Assembly (NCBI GenBank): GCA_002329295.1
Contig: DCTT01000026.1
Span: 470,464 to 534,463 of the forward strand
DNA length: 64,000 nucleotides
Source: Eubacteriaceae bacterium UBA1433
Lineage (GTDB): Bacteria; Bacillota; Clostridia; Eubacteriales; UBA1433
Reading direction: 5' to 3'
Shown one piece after another: positions 42,840 to 52,219 of the stretch (position 1 is the stretch's first letter; each line of letters opens with the position of its first letter). Below the pieces are notes generated by a model. The model saw only the letters and a list, made by a program, of their open reading frames with translations, searched no databases and was not told where the DNA came from. The translations under genes were made by a program, and so were the position numbers.

Positions 42840-42951
42840 GGTTGCCCCGGTGAAAATGATTTTGTAGGCATTATATCGAAAAAAACGTGCCGATTCAATA
42901 AGAACGTGCGAGAAAGAAAAGAGTATGAAGACAAGAATATGAAAAATTGCA

Positions 42952-42979
42952 TTGGAATATGAAAAAATTGTGATATGAT
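42952..42979 (+). promoter_or_regulatory. Extended -10 promoter of the SpoVB-like operon
   Basis: TTGGAA (42952-42957) and TATGAT (42974-42979) are 16 bases apart and TGA precedes the -10 box. Confidence 0.6.
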
Positions 42980-43055
42980 ATTATGCGAACATTTTGCAAA
43001 GGCTTTGTGAGACGCATATCGATGTCGTTTCTTTGCAATGATAAGGATATCAAGA

Positions 43056-44633
43056 ATGAGTGAAACAAAACGGAGACCTTCTTATATCAGAGGGGCTTTG
43101 CTGTTAACGGCTTGCAGCATACTGGCCAGGTTTTTGGGAATATTTTTCAAAATTCCGCTTGCTCGTATCATTGGTGATTATGGCATGGGGCTTTTTGGAT
43201 ATCCCTATCCGATCTATTCTTTTTTTGTTTCCTTGTCCGTAATAGGGTTGCCTTTGGCGATTTCTAAAATGACAAGTGAAAGCATAAGCTTGGGGCGATA
43301 CGACCATACCCATCAGATTTTTCGCATCTCTTTGGTGGTACTCATCGGCTTGGGGGTGTTGTGCAGTGCAGCGCTTGTTTTCTTCGCAAAACCGCTGATT
43401 TCCGTGTTAGGTTGGCCTGAAGAGACCTATCATTCGATTATCGGTCTTTCGCTTACCCCTCTGTTTGTGTCTTATATGGCCACATATCGAGGCTACTTTC
43501 AAGGACTGCAAACGATGGTGCCCACAGCGTTGTCGCAAATTGTAGAATCGGTTTTTCGTGTGGTGGTGGGATTGGCGTTGGCGGTATATTTTTTAAAGAC
43601 AAAAGACATAGCCTGGGCAGCAGGCGGTGCAGCCTTTGGTGCTGCAGCGGGTGCTTTCGGCGGCAGTTTGTTGGTAACGGCAATGTACGGATATTATAAA
43701 AAGAAAAAAATCGTCATTCCGCAACGAATCGGGCATGGATACCGTGAACGGGCGGGACAAACGATACGTACGCTTTTTGTGATTGCCATTCCTGCATCTT
43801 TTGCCTCGATTGTTGTGTCTCTGATGAATATGATCAACTCCGTGACGGTAGCTCGTTGCCTTCAAAATGCAGGAATTGATATTGTAACGGCTACAGAAAT
43901 ATGGGGACAGCTTTCACAAAAAGTGCAAACAGTCATCAATGTGCCGATGTTGTTGGGAGTTGGTTTGGCGGCGGCTTTGGTGCCGGCTATCAGCGAATCC
44001 CTTGCAACGAACAATCAAAAAGAATTGGAAGAAAAAACGTCGCTGGCTCTGCGCACGGTAGTGATCATAACGTTCCCTGCATCCGTGGGTCTTTTTGTGC
44101 TTGCCACACCCATTATACAGCTGTTGTTCGGTTCCGCTTCAGGAGGCGGAGAGCTGATGATGTATTTGTCCTTTACTTGCATTACAACCGTGTTGTTTAT
44201 TGTGCTGCAGGCAGTGCTGCAAGGACTTGGCAAAATGGGTCTGCCGATTCGCAATTTGGCCATTGGCGGTGCCATTAAGTTAATACTTAACATTACGTTG
44301 ATTTCCAAACCCTCGCTTCATATTTATGGTCTCATACTTGCCACATACATAGCGGAAACGATAATCGTTGTGCTCAACTATGCTTCGGTAAAAAAATATA
44401 TTCGATTTACGCTGGATAAAAAAAATGTGATTCTTAAACCGGCGTTGTGTAGTATCATCATGGGTATTTTAGCTTATGCTTCCTATGGATTGTTGCGATC
44501 GGCTATTGGCAGCAATTTTGCGGTGATTGCAGCCATTGCCGTAGGAGGAGCAGTATATTGTGCTGCCCTTTTGTTGACGGGTACATTAAATAAAGAGGAG
44601 ATGCGCTCTTTATTACGCAGGAGGCAAAAATAA
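43056..44633 (+). CDS. SpoVB/YabM-like polysaccharide flippase
   Basis: A 525-residue membrane protein of the MOP superfamily (SpoVB/MurJ-like group), with about 14 helices. The start of the domain, ALLLTACSILARFLGIFFKI, and GYFQGLQTMVPTALSQIVE near residue 145 are typical of the SpoVB/YtgP/YabM branch, which moves lipid-linked cell-wall precursors or related glycans across the membrane. An ATG at 43056 with AAGGA is preferred to 43038. YabN/MazG begins one base after its stop. This matches the Bacillus yabM-yabN order. Confidence 0.9.
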   Translation: MSETKRRPSYIRGALLLTACSILARFLGIFFKIPLARIIGDYGMGLFGYPYPIYSFFVSLSVIGLPLAISKMTSESISLGRYDHTHQIFRISLVVLIGLGVLCSAALVFFAKPLISVLGWPEETYHSIIGLSLTPLFVSYMATYRGYFQGLQTMVPTALSQIVESVFRVVVGLALAVYFLKTKDIAWAAGGAAFGAAAGAFGGSLLVTAMYGYYKKKKIVIPQRIGHGYRERAGQTIRTLFVIAIPASFASIVVSLMNMINSVTVARCLQNAGIDIVTATEIWGQLSQKVQTVINVPMLLGVGLAAALVPAISESLATNNQKELEEKTSLALRTVVIITFPASVGLFVLATPIIQLLFGSASGGGELMMYLSFTCITTVLFIVLQAVLQGLGKMGLPIRNLAIGGAIKLILNITLISKPSLHIYGLILATYIAETIIVVLNYASVKKYIRFTLDKKNVILKPALCSIIMGILAYASYGLLRSAIGSNFAVIAAIAVGGAVYCAALLLTGTLNKEEMRSLLRRRQK

Positions 44634-46115
44634 ATGGCAAAAATCACCATTGGCGGCATGGGAACCGCTTCTATTGAGCATATGACACTGAAAACACATA
44701 CACTTTTGTTGGAGACAGAAAAGATTTTTTTGCGTACAGAAATACACAAAAGTGCTGCTGAAATACGCAAAATACGCCCGGACAGCATCAGTTTTGATGC
44801 ATTCTATGAAAAATATGCGTGTTTTGAAGAAGTATATGATAAAATTTCTGACGAAATAATTGCATGCGCAGAGAAACATGCTATAATGTATCTCGTACCG
44901 GGCAGCGCTGTATTTGCAGAGAAAAGCGTGGAACTCCTGGTTCAAAAGGCGCAACAAAAAAATATTTCCGTTGAAATTTTGCCCTCGGTGAGTTTTGTGG
45001 ATGCTGTCTTTGCAACCATGCAAAAGGACGCGGCACATAACAGCAAACTGTTGGATGCGCTTACCTTTGATGTCAATGACTTAGACAGTAAAAGCACTCT
45101 GCTGATTTCGCAAGTTTATGATTCGTTTATTGCCTCTGATGTCAAACTGAAATTACTGGATTATTACGGGGCAGAAAAAAAAGTATGCGTCATCAAGGAA
45201 GGCGGCGAAGCACAGGCACAGGTGCTATGGATCACAGTGGGCGAAATGGATCGTTCGATTGCATATGATCACATGAGCAGTGTCTACCTTTTGCCTGATG
45301 AGGAAGTCAATTTGCGGGATTATCGCAGTTTGGCACAGGTGATGAAAAAGTTGCGCGGGAAAAACGGGTGTAATTGGGACAAAGCACAAGACCACGAAAG
45401 CTTGAAAAAGTATCTGATTGAAGAATGTTATGAAGTCATAGATGCCATTGATCAAAAAGACTTCAAGGCCTTGTGTGAAGAGTTGGGCGATGTGCTGTTG
45501 CAGATCTATTTTCATGCGAATATCGCTGATGAAGAAGGGTTTTTCGATATTCGGGATGTGCATGAAGGAATTAACAAAAAAATGATTACCAGACACCCGC
45601 ATATATTTGAGAGTAGAAAAGATTTGGAAGCGGAAGAGGTGAAAGACGCCTGGGAAGAAATCAAACGCAAAGAAAAAGGACAGCAAAGCGTGAGCGAAAG
45701 TCTAAAAGCGATACCAAAAGCATTGCCGGCACTGGTATATGCAAATCGTCTGCAAGATAAAGCAGGCAGAGCAGGATTTGATTTCGACTCCATGGATCAG
45801 ATATATGATAAAATAAGAGAAGAAACCGAAGAGTTTATTGCCTGCATGAAAGCAAATAATGAAAAAACAAGACAGAAGGAAGAAATTGGAGACTGGTTGT
45901 TTTCAATCGTAAACTTAGCAAGGTTTTTAAAGATCGACAGCGAAGACGCGCTAAAAAGTACATCACAAAAGTTTCTTAACCGTTTTTCTGTTGTTGAAGA
46001 GCTGGCATTATCCGACGGATACGAAATAAAAGCATTGGACATGGAAAAAGCGGATTTATATTGGGAGAAAGCTAAAAAAATATTAAAGGAGAAAATCAAA
46101 GATGAGAAAAAATGA
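44634..46115 (+). CDS. YabN-like protein: degenerate methylase domain plus two MazG domains
   Basis: A 493-residue protein. The N-terminal part (about residues 1-220) is shaped like a tetrapyrrole methylase but its SAM-binding GxGPGD reads GGMGTAS and PGHP reads PGSAVF, so methylation is unlikely. Then come two MazG pyrophosphohydrolase domains. The first is intact, with LRGKNGCNWDKAQDHESLKK and the EECYEV...EELGDVLLQ acidic residues; the second, with KIREETEEFIA and EEIGDWLFSI, is also recognisable. It probably cleaves NTPs. It directly follows the SpoVB-like gene, and its 3' end overlaps hup by 14 bases. Confidence 0.9.
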   Translation: MAKITIGGMGTASIEHMTLKTHTLLLETEKIFLRTEIHKSAAEIRKIRPDSISFDAFYEKYACFEEVYDKISDEIIACAEKHAIMYLVPGSAVFAEKSVELLVQKAQQKNISVEILPSVSFVDAVFATMQKDAAHNSKLLDALTFDVNDLDSKSTLLISQVYDSFIASDVKLKLLDYYGAEKKVCVIKEGGEAQAQVLWITVGEMDRSIAYDHMSSVYLLPDEEVNLRDYRSLAQVMKKLRGKNGCNWDKAQDHESLKKYLIEECYEVIDAIDQKDFKALCEELGDVLLQIYFHANIADEEGFFDIRDVHEGINKKMITRHPHIFESRKDLEAEEVKDAWEEIKRKEKGQQSVSESLKAIPKALPALVYANRLQDKAGRAGFDFDSMDQIYDKIREETEEFIACMKANNEKTRQKEEIGDWLFSIVNLARFLKIDSEDALKSTSQKFLNRFSVVEELALSDGYEIKALDMEKADLYWEKAKKILKEKIKDEKK

Positions 46116-46374
46116 GTTGATTGCTGCTATTGCAGAAAAATCCAACGTGAAAAAGGTTGAAGCAGAAAGAATGCTGAATGCACTGATTGAAGTGGTTGGA
46201 GAGGAATTGAAAAAAGGTGAAAAACTGGCAATTCCGGCACTGGGTACATTCCAGGTAAGAGAAAGAAAAGCAAAAGAAGGAAGAAATCCGCGAACCGGAG
46301 AAAAAATGATGATTCCTGCAGCCAAGGTGCCGACTTTCCGCGTTGCAAAAAATTTGAAAGACATAGTAAAATAA
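46102..46374 (+). CDS. hup: HU family DNA-binding protein
   Basis: A 90-residue histone-like protein. It starts MRKNELIAAIAEKSNVKK and has the GTFQVRERKAKEGRNPRTGE arm, in which RNPRTGE inserts in the DNA minor groove, then PTFRVAKNLKDIVK. AAAGGAG lies ahead of an ATG within the 3' end of the YabN gene. A terminator follows. HU after YabN is a common clostridial order. Confidence 0.97.
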   Translation: MRKNELIAAIAEKSNVKKVEAERMLNALIEVVGEELKKGEKLAIPALGTFQVRERKAKEGRNPRTGEKMMIPAAKVPTFRVAKNLKDIVK

Positions 46375-46390
46375 TTACTTTCGCAATATA

Positions 46391-46419
46391 AAAAGCCTCG
46401 CAGGGATGCGGGGCTCTTT
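46391..46419 (+). terminator. Terminator after hup
   Basis: AGCCTCGCA (46394-46402) pairs with TGCGGGGCT (46407-46415) with one T-G wobble. The following T tract is short. Confidence 0.7.
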
Positions 46420-46684
46420 ATTTGTCGCGAAAAATCGATTCAAGCCTGATGGTCTGTCGTGTTGGCAGCAGTTTCTTTATCTGTGCAAGATTCTTTCCGT
46501 TTGACGCAAGACGCATACGTCTTAGGTTCAAAAGAATCAGACAGGCAATAAAAATCAGCTTAATCCAAAGCGCTACAGGAACCCAAAGGGCTAAAATCAA
46601 GAGACCGATTCCCATCAGGCCATGGCTGAGCCAGTTGCGCCAATCTTTGAGACAGGCGATGATGTCGTAAAAGATTTTGTTCAT
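46418..46684 (-). CDS. Small membrane protein of unknown function
   Basis: An 88-residue frame with two adjoining hydrophobic segments (about residues 19-38 and 40-55) flanked by a basic C-terminal half (RRMRLASNGKNLAQIKKLL). I recognise no family. No clear ribosome binding site precedes the ATG at 46682-46684, so translation is uncertain. It is convergent with hup, whose terminator touches its stop codon. Confidence 0.45.
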   Translation of the reverse strand: MNKIFYDIIACLKDWRNWLSHGLMGIGLLILALWVPVALWIKLIFIACLILLNLRRMRLASNGKNLAQIKKLLPTRQTIRLESIFRDK

Positions 46685-46854
46685 ATTCGTTCATTTTCGT
46701 ATGAAATGGATGCTTGTTGGGAAAATGAAATGCAATATAGCAATAAGAAAAAGCACTGACCAATTGCAAGACAAATCACAAGCCGGTGTGTTTTTTTCGC
46801 CGTACAACGTCATTTTAATGCAGATACAGTTAAAAATGCAAAAATAAATATGCA

Positions 46855-46893
46855 TAAAGAAAAAAGCGATTTTTGAAACAAAACATCGCTTTT
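46855..46893 (-). terminator. Terminator of the HtrA gene
   Basis: AAAAGCGAT and ATCGCTTTT arms enclose a 14-base loop. On the minus strand the hairpin is followed by TTCTTT. Confidence 0.75.
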
Positions 46894-46961
46894 GACAAAA
46901 TGAAGCATCTGTTGAAGAAGCAAAGCGGCAGCATTGTTGTGAATAGAAAAATATCTGAAGT

Positions 46962-48104
46962 TTATTTGCTTTCAATCAAAGTGACCGTGACAGAAAACTT
47001 TGTGCCGTCGTCACTGCGATACAGGGTAAGATTCACGGTATCGCCCGGTTTTTTCTTCATGAGAAAAGAAGTCAAATCTGTGACTTGCGTAATTTTGACA
47101 TCATCCATGTGAGTAATGATATCGCCGGGTTTGATGCCTTGGTTTATAAGATTACGATTGGAGATACTTTGGATGTAAATGCCGGTGGGCAAGTTATAGA
47201 ATGAAGAAGTAGCCTGATCGATCATTTGATATGTGATACCCAGCGCAGCCCGATTTTGAACATAACCGAATTCCTGCAAGTCTTTTGCTATCGTGAGCGC
47301 CTCCTGGCTCGTAATGGCAAAACCCAGTCCTTCAAAGCCTTCAGCAACGATTTTGGAAGAATTAATGCCGATTACTTGTCCGTAAGTATTGACAAGAGCG
47401 CCGCCCGAGTTGCCCGGACTGATGGCTGCGTCGGTTTGAATACAAGAAATGATATATCCGCCCGGAGTAGTGATGGAACGATTTGTGGCCGAGATAATCC
47501 CCATGGTGGTACTGCTGTTAAAGGCAACGCCGCCGGGATTGCCGATGGCTAAAACAATATCGCCCACAGTGGTTTCGGTGCCGCTGGCAAATTCGGCTGC
47601 GGTCAAATTTTGTACATCGCTGATTTTTAACAAAGCAATATCGGTTGCTTTGTCTGAACCGACAAGTTTTGCCATATATGATTTGCCGTCATAGAGTACG
47701 ACTTCAAACTGATTGCCGTTTGCTATGACATGGGTGTTGGTGATAATGTAGCCGTCTGTGGTGAGAATGACGCCGGAACCTTCGCCAATGGCAAACGTGT
47801 CATAGTAAGTCAAAACGCCGACTACGGAAGGGATGACTTTTTTTGCTGTGGCTTGTAAAGACAGCTGTTGACCTAACACGACATGCGGTGTGTCTGTAGG
47901 AGAAGTCGGTTCGTTTTGCAAAACGGTGACCTTGTTTTGTTCTGTGTATTGAGCAGGCATCGAGACAATACCTTTGCCGACGAGAAAAAAAAGACCAAAC
48001 AGTGTGGAAGCACTGACAAAAACGGCAAAAATCAACAGCAGCAGAAAGTTGCGCAGAGAACGTTTTTTATACGGTGTGCCAGGCTGGTTTTTTAAGGGAT
48101 GCAT
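46962..48104 (-). CDS. HtrA/DegP-family S1C serine protease
   Basis: A 380-residue membrane-anchored protease. A basic N-terminus (residues 1-20) and one hydrophobic helix (about 21-42) tether it outside the membrane. The trypsin-like domain has the catalytic His in TNTHVIANG, Asp in ATDIALLKI and Ser in SPGNSGGALVN. One PDZ domain follows (IYIQSISNRNLINQGIKPGDI). It degrades or refolds misfolded extracytoplasmic proteins. AAGGAG precedes the ATG and a terminator lies downstream. No sensor kinase is next to it. Confidence 0.95.
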   Translation of the reverse strand: MHPLKNQPGTPYKKRSLRNFLLLLIFAVFVSASTLFGLFFLVGKGIVSMPAQYTEQNKVTVLQNEPTSPTDTPHVVLGQQLSLQATAKKVIPSVVGVLTYYDTFAIGEGSGVILTTDGYIITNTHVIANGNQFEVVLYDGKSYMAKLVGSDKATDIALLKISDVQNLTAAEFASGTETTVGDIVLAIGNPGGVAFNSSTTMGIISATNRSITTPGGYIISCIQTDAAISPGNSGGALVNTYGQVIGINSSKIVAEGFEGLGFAITSQEALTIAKDLQEFGYVQNRAALGITYQMIDQATSSFYNLPTGIYIQSISNRNLINQGIKPGDIITHMDDVKITQVTDLTSFLMKKKPGDTVNLTLYRSDDGTKFSVTVTLIESK

Positions 48105-48247
48105 TGAAATAAACTCCTTATAGAAAAATGTTCTGAAAATAAAAAGAACTATGTTTATTATACATAAAAAAACAGCATAATAATTTACAAATCACACAAA
48201 ATTTGTAAATGATTATGTTTGTTATTCAGATAATTTTCGCTGTAAGC

Positions 48248-49120
48248 TCAGGGCAGTTTTGGAGCGTTTTTGCCTTCGACAAAAACGGCTAGTGTACCGG
48301 GACCTGCATGGGCGCCAATCATGGCACCCAGCCACATGAATCGGATATTTTTGCAGCCGAATCGCAATTCCATTGCAGCTTTTAATTTTTTTGCACCTTC
48401 CAGGTTGTCTGCATGCATAATGCTGATGAGCGTATCGGTTAGTTCAGAACCTGCCTTTTCTTCGACCAAATCCAACATGGCCTGAAACAATTTTTTTTCG
48501 CCGCGGGTTTTCTGTACGGGAATTAATTTTCCGTCAATGACGGTGAGAACAGGACGAATGCCTAACGTATCACCGATGAAGGCTGCGGTTTTGGATACAC
48601 GCCCTCCGCGATAGAGGTATTCTAATTTTTCCACAGAAAAAACATGTACCATTTCATGGGCATATTTTGTCATAAAAGGAACCATTTCTTTGGCGCTCAT
48701 GCCTTTTTGCGCCAATTCACAGGCTTTTTCCACGACATGTGCCAATCCTACAGAGGCACAGAGCGTGTCGATGATTTCGATTTTTACATCGGGATAAGTT
48801 TGGCGGACTTCTTCCAATGCGGTGACGGCAGCATTATAAGTACCCGAAAGCTGTGAAGAAAAAGCAGGATAAAAGTATTCTTCATCGTTTTCGGCTATCT
48901 CTGTAAAAAGTTGCAAAAATTTGCTGACAGGAACTTGTGCTGTCGTATAAATTTTTCCCGCACGCATGTCATCAAAGACTTTTTTCGGAGTAATATCAAT
49001 GCCGTCCAAGTATTGATGTGTACCGTTTAAAACCACGAGCGGTACAACCGTGATATTATTTTGTTTTATGATTTCTTTTGAAAGGTCTGCTGCACTGTCT
49101 GCGAGAATTTTTACAGGCAT
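48248..49120 (-). CDS. DegV family fatty-acid-binding protein
   Basis: A 290-residue DegV/FakB-type protein. The N-terminal ILADSAADLSKEII, with the head-group Ser/Asp, AQVPVSKFLQLF near residue 60, and the RVSKTAAFIGDTLGIRPVL segment all match. Relatives hand fatty acids to the FakA kinase. FakA is not in the window. A GGAGG site precedes the ATG. Confidence 0.93.
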   Translation of the reverse strand: MPVKILADSAADLSKEIIKQNNITVVPLVVLNGTHQYLDGIDITPKKVFDDMRAGKIYTTAQVPVSKFLQLFTEIAENDEEYFYPAFSSQLSGTYNAAVTALEEVRQTYPDVKIEIIDTLCASVGLAHVVEKACELAQKGMSAKEMVPFMTKYAHEMVHVFSVEKLEYLYRGGRVSKTAAFIGDTLGIRPVLTVIDGKLIPVQKTRGEKKLFQAMLDLVEEKAGSELTDTLISIMHADNLEGAKKLKAAMELRFGCKNIRFMWLGAMIGAHAGPGTLAVFVEGKNAPKLP

Positions 49121-49242
49121 GAAAAAGATCCTCCTTTATTTTTGTTTTAAACAATTATATAATTATGAAAAAGAAAAAAGCAATCGCAATATCGGGTGAT
49201 ATTCACAATACTTGTATAAAGTCATAGATTGAATCAGCGAAA

Positions 49243-49527
49243 ATGAAGAAATTGTTAGAAACTTATAAAAAAGAATTGAAAGAAACCGGCAAAGTCATTT
49301 TTAAAATAAAAGTGATTGCCAAGGCGCCAAAAACGATGTTTAGAGATGTGATGCAAGACAATACGATTAAATTGGCGGTTGCACAAGTGGCAGAAAAAGG
49401 AAAAGCAAATGAAGAAATCTGTTCTTTTTTGGCAAAAGAGTTTGTCGTAACGAAAAGAGAAGTGAGTATTCTTTCCGGCAAAAGTGCCCCGACGAAATTG
49501 ATCCAAATTACAAAGGAGAAACTATGA
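49243..49527 (+). CDS. DUF167/YggU family protein
   Basis: A 94-residue small protein. The family pattern IKLAVAQVAEKGKANEEICSFLA, with KANE, is followed by REVSILSGKSAPTKLIQI. The function is unknown. It has no clear AGGAGG site and is translationally coupled to hslO, whose ATG overlaps the stop codon. Confidence 0.85.
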   Translation: MKKLLETYKKELKETGKVIFKIKVIAKAPKTMFRDVMQDNTIKLAVAQVAEKGKANEEICSFLAKEFVVTKREVSILSGKSAPTKLIQITKEKL

Positions 49528-50417
49528 AGCAAGACAGATTGATACACGGACAATTGGCAGACTATCCTGTCCGTTTTTTTTGTGTGAACAGTACAGAGAC
49601 CGTAGAGGAGTTTCGCCGCATTCATCAAGCGAGTCCCACGGCTGCCGCGGCAGGAGGTCGGTTGGTTACGGCAGCGATTTTGATGGGTGCAATGATGAAA
49701 AACGAAAGCGACCGATTGACTTTGATCATAAAAGGAGAGGGACCTGTGAGTCAAATCGTTGTTACGGCAGGCAACAACGGCCAAGTCAAAGGTGATATTT
49801 TGAATCCGGATATAGAAGTGCTCATTAATGCGGCGGGAAAATTGGATGTGGCTGCCGCGGTAGGGGCAGGGACGCTGACGATTATTAAAGATACGGGGTA
49901 TAGCGAACCTCATAACAGCACGGTGAGGCTTGTGAGCGGTGAGATTGCCGAAGACATTGCGTATTATTATGCGTTGAGCGAACAGATTCCTACGGTGTGC
50001 GCCTTGGGCGTATTTGTGGATGAAGAGGGCGTTGTGCGTCATGCGGGAGGATATATTTTGCAAGTGATGCCAAATTGTCCTGAAGAAATGGTGGTCTACC
50101 TGGAACAAAAAACGGCAAAAATGTCCGCCATAACAACATTGTTGAAAGAAAACAGCAATCCACAAAGCGTGATTGCTGCGTTGTTTGACGAAGGCGGCTT
50201 TGCCTATGAAATCAATCGCACATTGCAACCGCAATATGTTTGCGATTGCAGCAGAGAGAGAGTTGAGAGTATGCTTTCGGCGCTGGATACAAAGGAATGG
50301 TCAGAGATAATGCAAGAACAAACAAATGTGGAGGTCAAGTGCCATTTTTGTAACCAAACATATCTGTTCGATGTAAAAAGTATCCAAAAAATAATAGAAA
50401 ACCGACAAAAGGGATGA
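49524..50417 (+). CDS. hslO: 33-kDa redox-regulated chaperonin Hsp33
   Basis: A 297-residue chaperone that is activated by oxidation. The N-terminal domain has AAAAGGRLVTAAILMG and the PVSQIVVTAGNNGQVKG strand-loop. The C-terminal zinc centre is CDCSRE (near residue 238) and CHFCNQTY (near 275), so all four cysteines of the C-x-C...C-x2-C switch are present. It binds unfolding proteins under oxidative stress. GGAG precedes the ATG. Confidence 0.96.
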   Translation: MKQDRLIHGQLADYPVRFFCVNSTETVEEFRRIHQASPTAAAAGGRLVTAAILMGAMMKNESDRLTLIIKGEGPVSQIVVTAGNNGQVKGDILNPDIEVLINAAGKLDVAAAVGAGTLTIIKDTGYSEPHNSTVRLVSGEIAEDIAYYYALSEQIPTVCALGVFVDEEGVVRHAGGYILQVMPNCPEEMVVYLEQKTAKMSAITTLLKENSNPQSVIAALFDEGGFAYEINRTLQPQYVCDCSRERVESMLSALDTKEWSEIMQEQTNVEVKCHFCNQTYLFDVKSIQKIIENRQKG

Positions 50418-50606
50418 CGAGTGCTGTTGCTACGCTTGGTTGGTGGGAAAATTCGAGCTTTTTTAAATCTATGCGGTAAATTTAATCAATAATGTCAGTG
50501 TCTATGACGCTGTCGGGGTTGTTGTCATGCGGCTCTTGTAATTGTTTCTTAGTGCGATGTTGGTTATGCAGGGCTTATGGAAATATGCAATACAATGAAG
50601 TGCAAT

Positions 50607-50636
50607 AAAAAAGAAGACTCTCGTCTTCTTTTTTAA
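50607..50636. terminator. Bidirectional terminator between hslO and the aminotransferase gene
   Basis: AAAAAAGAAGAC (50607-50618) pairs with GTCTTCTTTTTT (50623-50634) around a four-base loop. It lies right at the stop of the convergent aminotransferase gene. The preceding 190 bases after hslO hold no supportable gene. Confidence 0.88.
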
Positions 50637-50638
50637 AG

Positions 50639-51838
50639 TTATTTTCGTTTCTCGGCAAATAGTTTTCCCAGGGTTTCGATGCCGTAGCGAATGTTTTCTT
50701 CTTTGGCGTTGGCAAAATTGAGTCGCATGGTATTGCTGCCGACATTTTCTTCTCCTACAAACCAGCTTTTTCCGGCCAGATAAGAGATGTTTTGTTTTTC
50801 GGCTTCCACCAGTAGTTTTTCGCTGTCCAGGCCGTCGGGCAACTTTACCCAGATATAAAATCCGCCGTCGGGACGAGTATATTTTGTGCCTTGCGGGAAA
50901 AACTTTTCAATACATTCCAGCATGATGTCGCGGCGTTGACGATATAAATCGCAGATTTTTTTGTGATGCTCCTGATAATATCCTCGCTTGAAAAATTCGG
51001 CGCACAGCACCTGATCCAAAGAAGAGGAATGGGAGTTGGTGGCGATTTTGGCATCCATGAGCAGTAATATCAAGTCTTTTTCCGCCACGGCATAGCCCAG
51101 TCTGCTGCCCGGCGAAAACATCTTGGAAAAGCTGTTGGCCATAACGGTATGTCCCGTTTTGTCGAAAGACTTGATGGTAGGCAGCGCTTCGCCGCTGTAT
51201 CGGATATCACGATAGGGGTCGTCTTCCAGGATAATCACATCATACTCACTGCCAAGTTCGGCAAGGCGTTTGCGCCTTTGGGCTGTGAGGGTTTTGCCCG
51301 TGGGATTGTGAAATGTCGGTACCGTGTAAATCATTTTCGGACGATATTGCTTGATTTTGGCTTCCACATCTTCCATGACAAGGCCGATATCATCGCATTG
51401 GCAGGGAATGGAACGGGCTTCAAACATATTGAAGATATCAATACAATGAATAAAGGCGGGGCTTTCTATCAAAATGACATCTCCGGGATCGATATAGACT
51501 TGACAAAGCAAATTCATTGTTTCCAGTCCGCCGGTAACGATGAGGACATTGTCAATATCGGCCGTAACGCCGGCAGGTGCAAGCAGCTCGCTGACTATGG
51601 CTTGGCGAAGGTCTTTGAGTCCAAAGGTACTGCTGTATTGCAACGCTTCGCGACCACGGTTGTCGCTTGCCAAGACTTCACAGGCGATAGACTGAATAAT
51701 ATCGGCAGGGAGTGCTTGCGGAGCAGGTGCGCCGCCGCCGAAAGAAATGATATCGGGGTTGGTCATTCCGCCAAACAGTCCGCGCATATATAAGGCGGTG
51801 TCTTTCATATTTTTTACTCGATTTGCATAGGCAGGCAT
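50639..51838 (-). CDS. PLP-dependent aminotransferase, class I/II (2-aminoadipate/aromatic type)
   Basis: A 399-residue fold-type I aminotransferase like LysN and the kynurenine/2-aminoadipate group, without the MocR helix-turn-helix. It has ISFGGGAPAPQALP at the N-terminus, VTGGLETMNLLCQVY, NPTGKTLTAQRRKRL, and the cofactor lysine in NSFSKMFSPGSRLGYA. The substrate is not decided by sequence. AAAAGGAG precedes the ATG, and the gene is monocistronic. Confidence 0.9.
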   Translation of the reverse strand: MPAYANRVKNMKDTALYMRGLFGGMTNPDIISFGGGAPAPQALPADIIQSIACEVLASDNRGREALQYSSTFGLKDLRQAIVSELLAPAGVTADIDNVLIVTGGLETMNLLCQVYIDPGDVILIESPAFIHCIDIFNMFEARSIPCQCDDIGLVMEDVEAKIKQYRPKMIYTVPTFHNPTGKTLTAQRRKRLAELGSEYDVIILEDDPYRDIRYSGEALPTIKSFDKTGHTVMANSFSKMFSPGSRLGYAVAEKDLILLLMDAKIATNSHSSSLDQVLCAEFFKRGYYQEHHKKICDLYRQRRDIMLECIEKFFPQGTKYTRPDGGFYIWVKLPDGLDSEKLLVEAEKQNISYLAGKSWFVGEENVGSNTMRLNFANAKEENIRYGIETLGKLFAEKRK

Positions 51839-52219
51839 AATAATCGTCTCCTTTTAAAAAAATGTTACAACGCTAATTAAAGATATCTCATATCATACCA
51901 CCTTTTGCGGCAACTTGCGAGAAAAATTTGTAATTATATAAAAACAAATGTTTTTCATATAGCGACAATGTAGCTGTGAACAGCAAAAAAAACCGTTATA
52001 AATATAAATATGTTATAATTATTATAATAGATTTTTTTCGACTGCTTGATTTGTTGAAACGACATTCGCTACCGGATAGGCTTGACAAAGGAGTCGGCGA
52101 GGTAATTTGAAGAGGAAAAGAAAAGCAAAGGAAGAAGAGATTATGAGTCTTTTTATATCACAACAGCAACAGGACAAAACAAACGGTTAAAAAAGGACTT
52201 TTGAAAAGGACAAACAAAC
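51839..52219. other. Divergent non-coding region before the alpha-amylase gene
   Basis: A 381-base AT-rich gap between the aminotransferase and amylase genes. It contains a cluster of TATAAT-like sequences around 52010-52030 (including ATAATTATTATAAT). No ORF or RNA is supported. It presumably holds both promoters. Confidence 0.5.
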
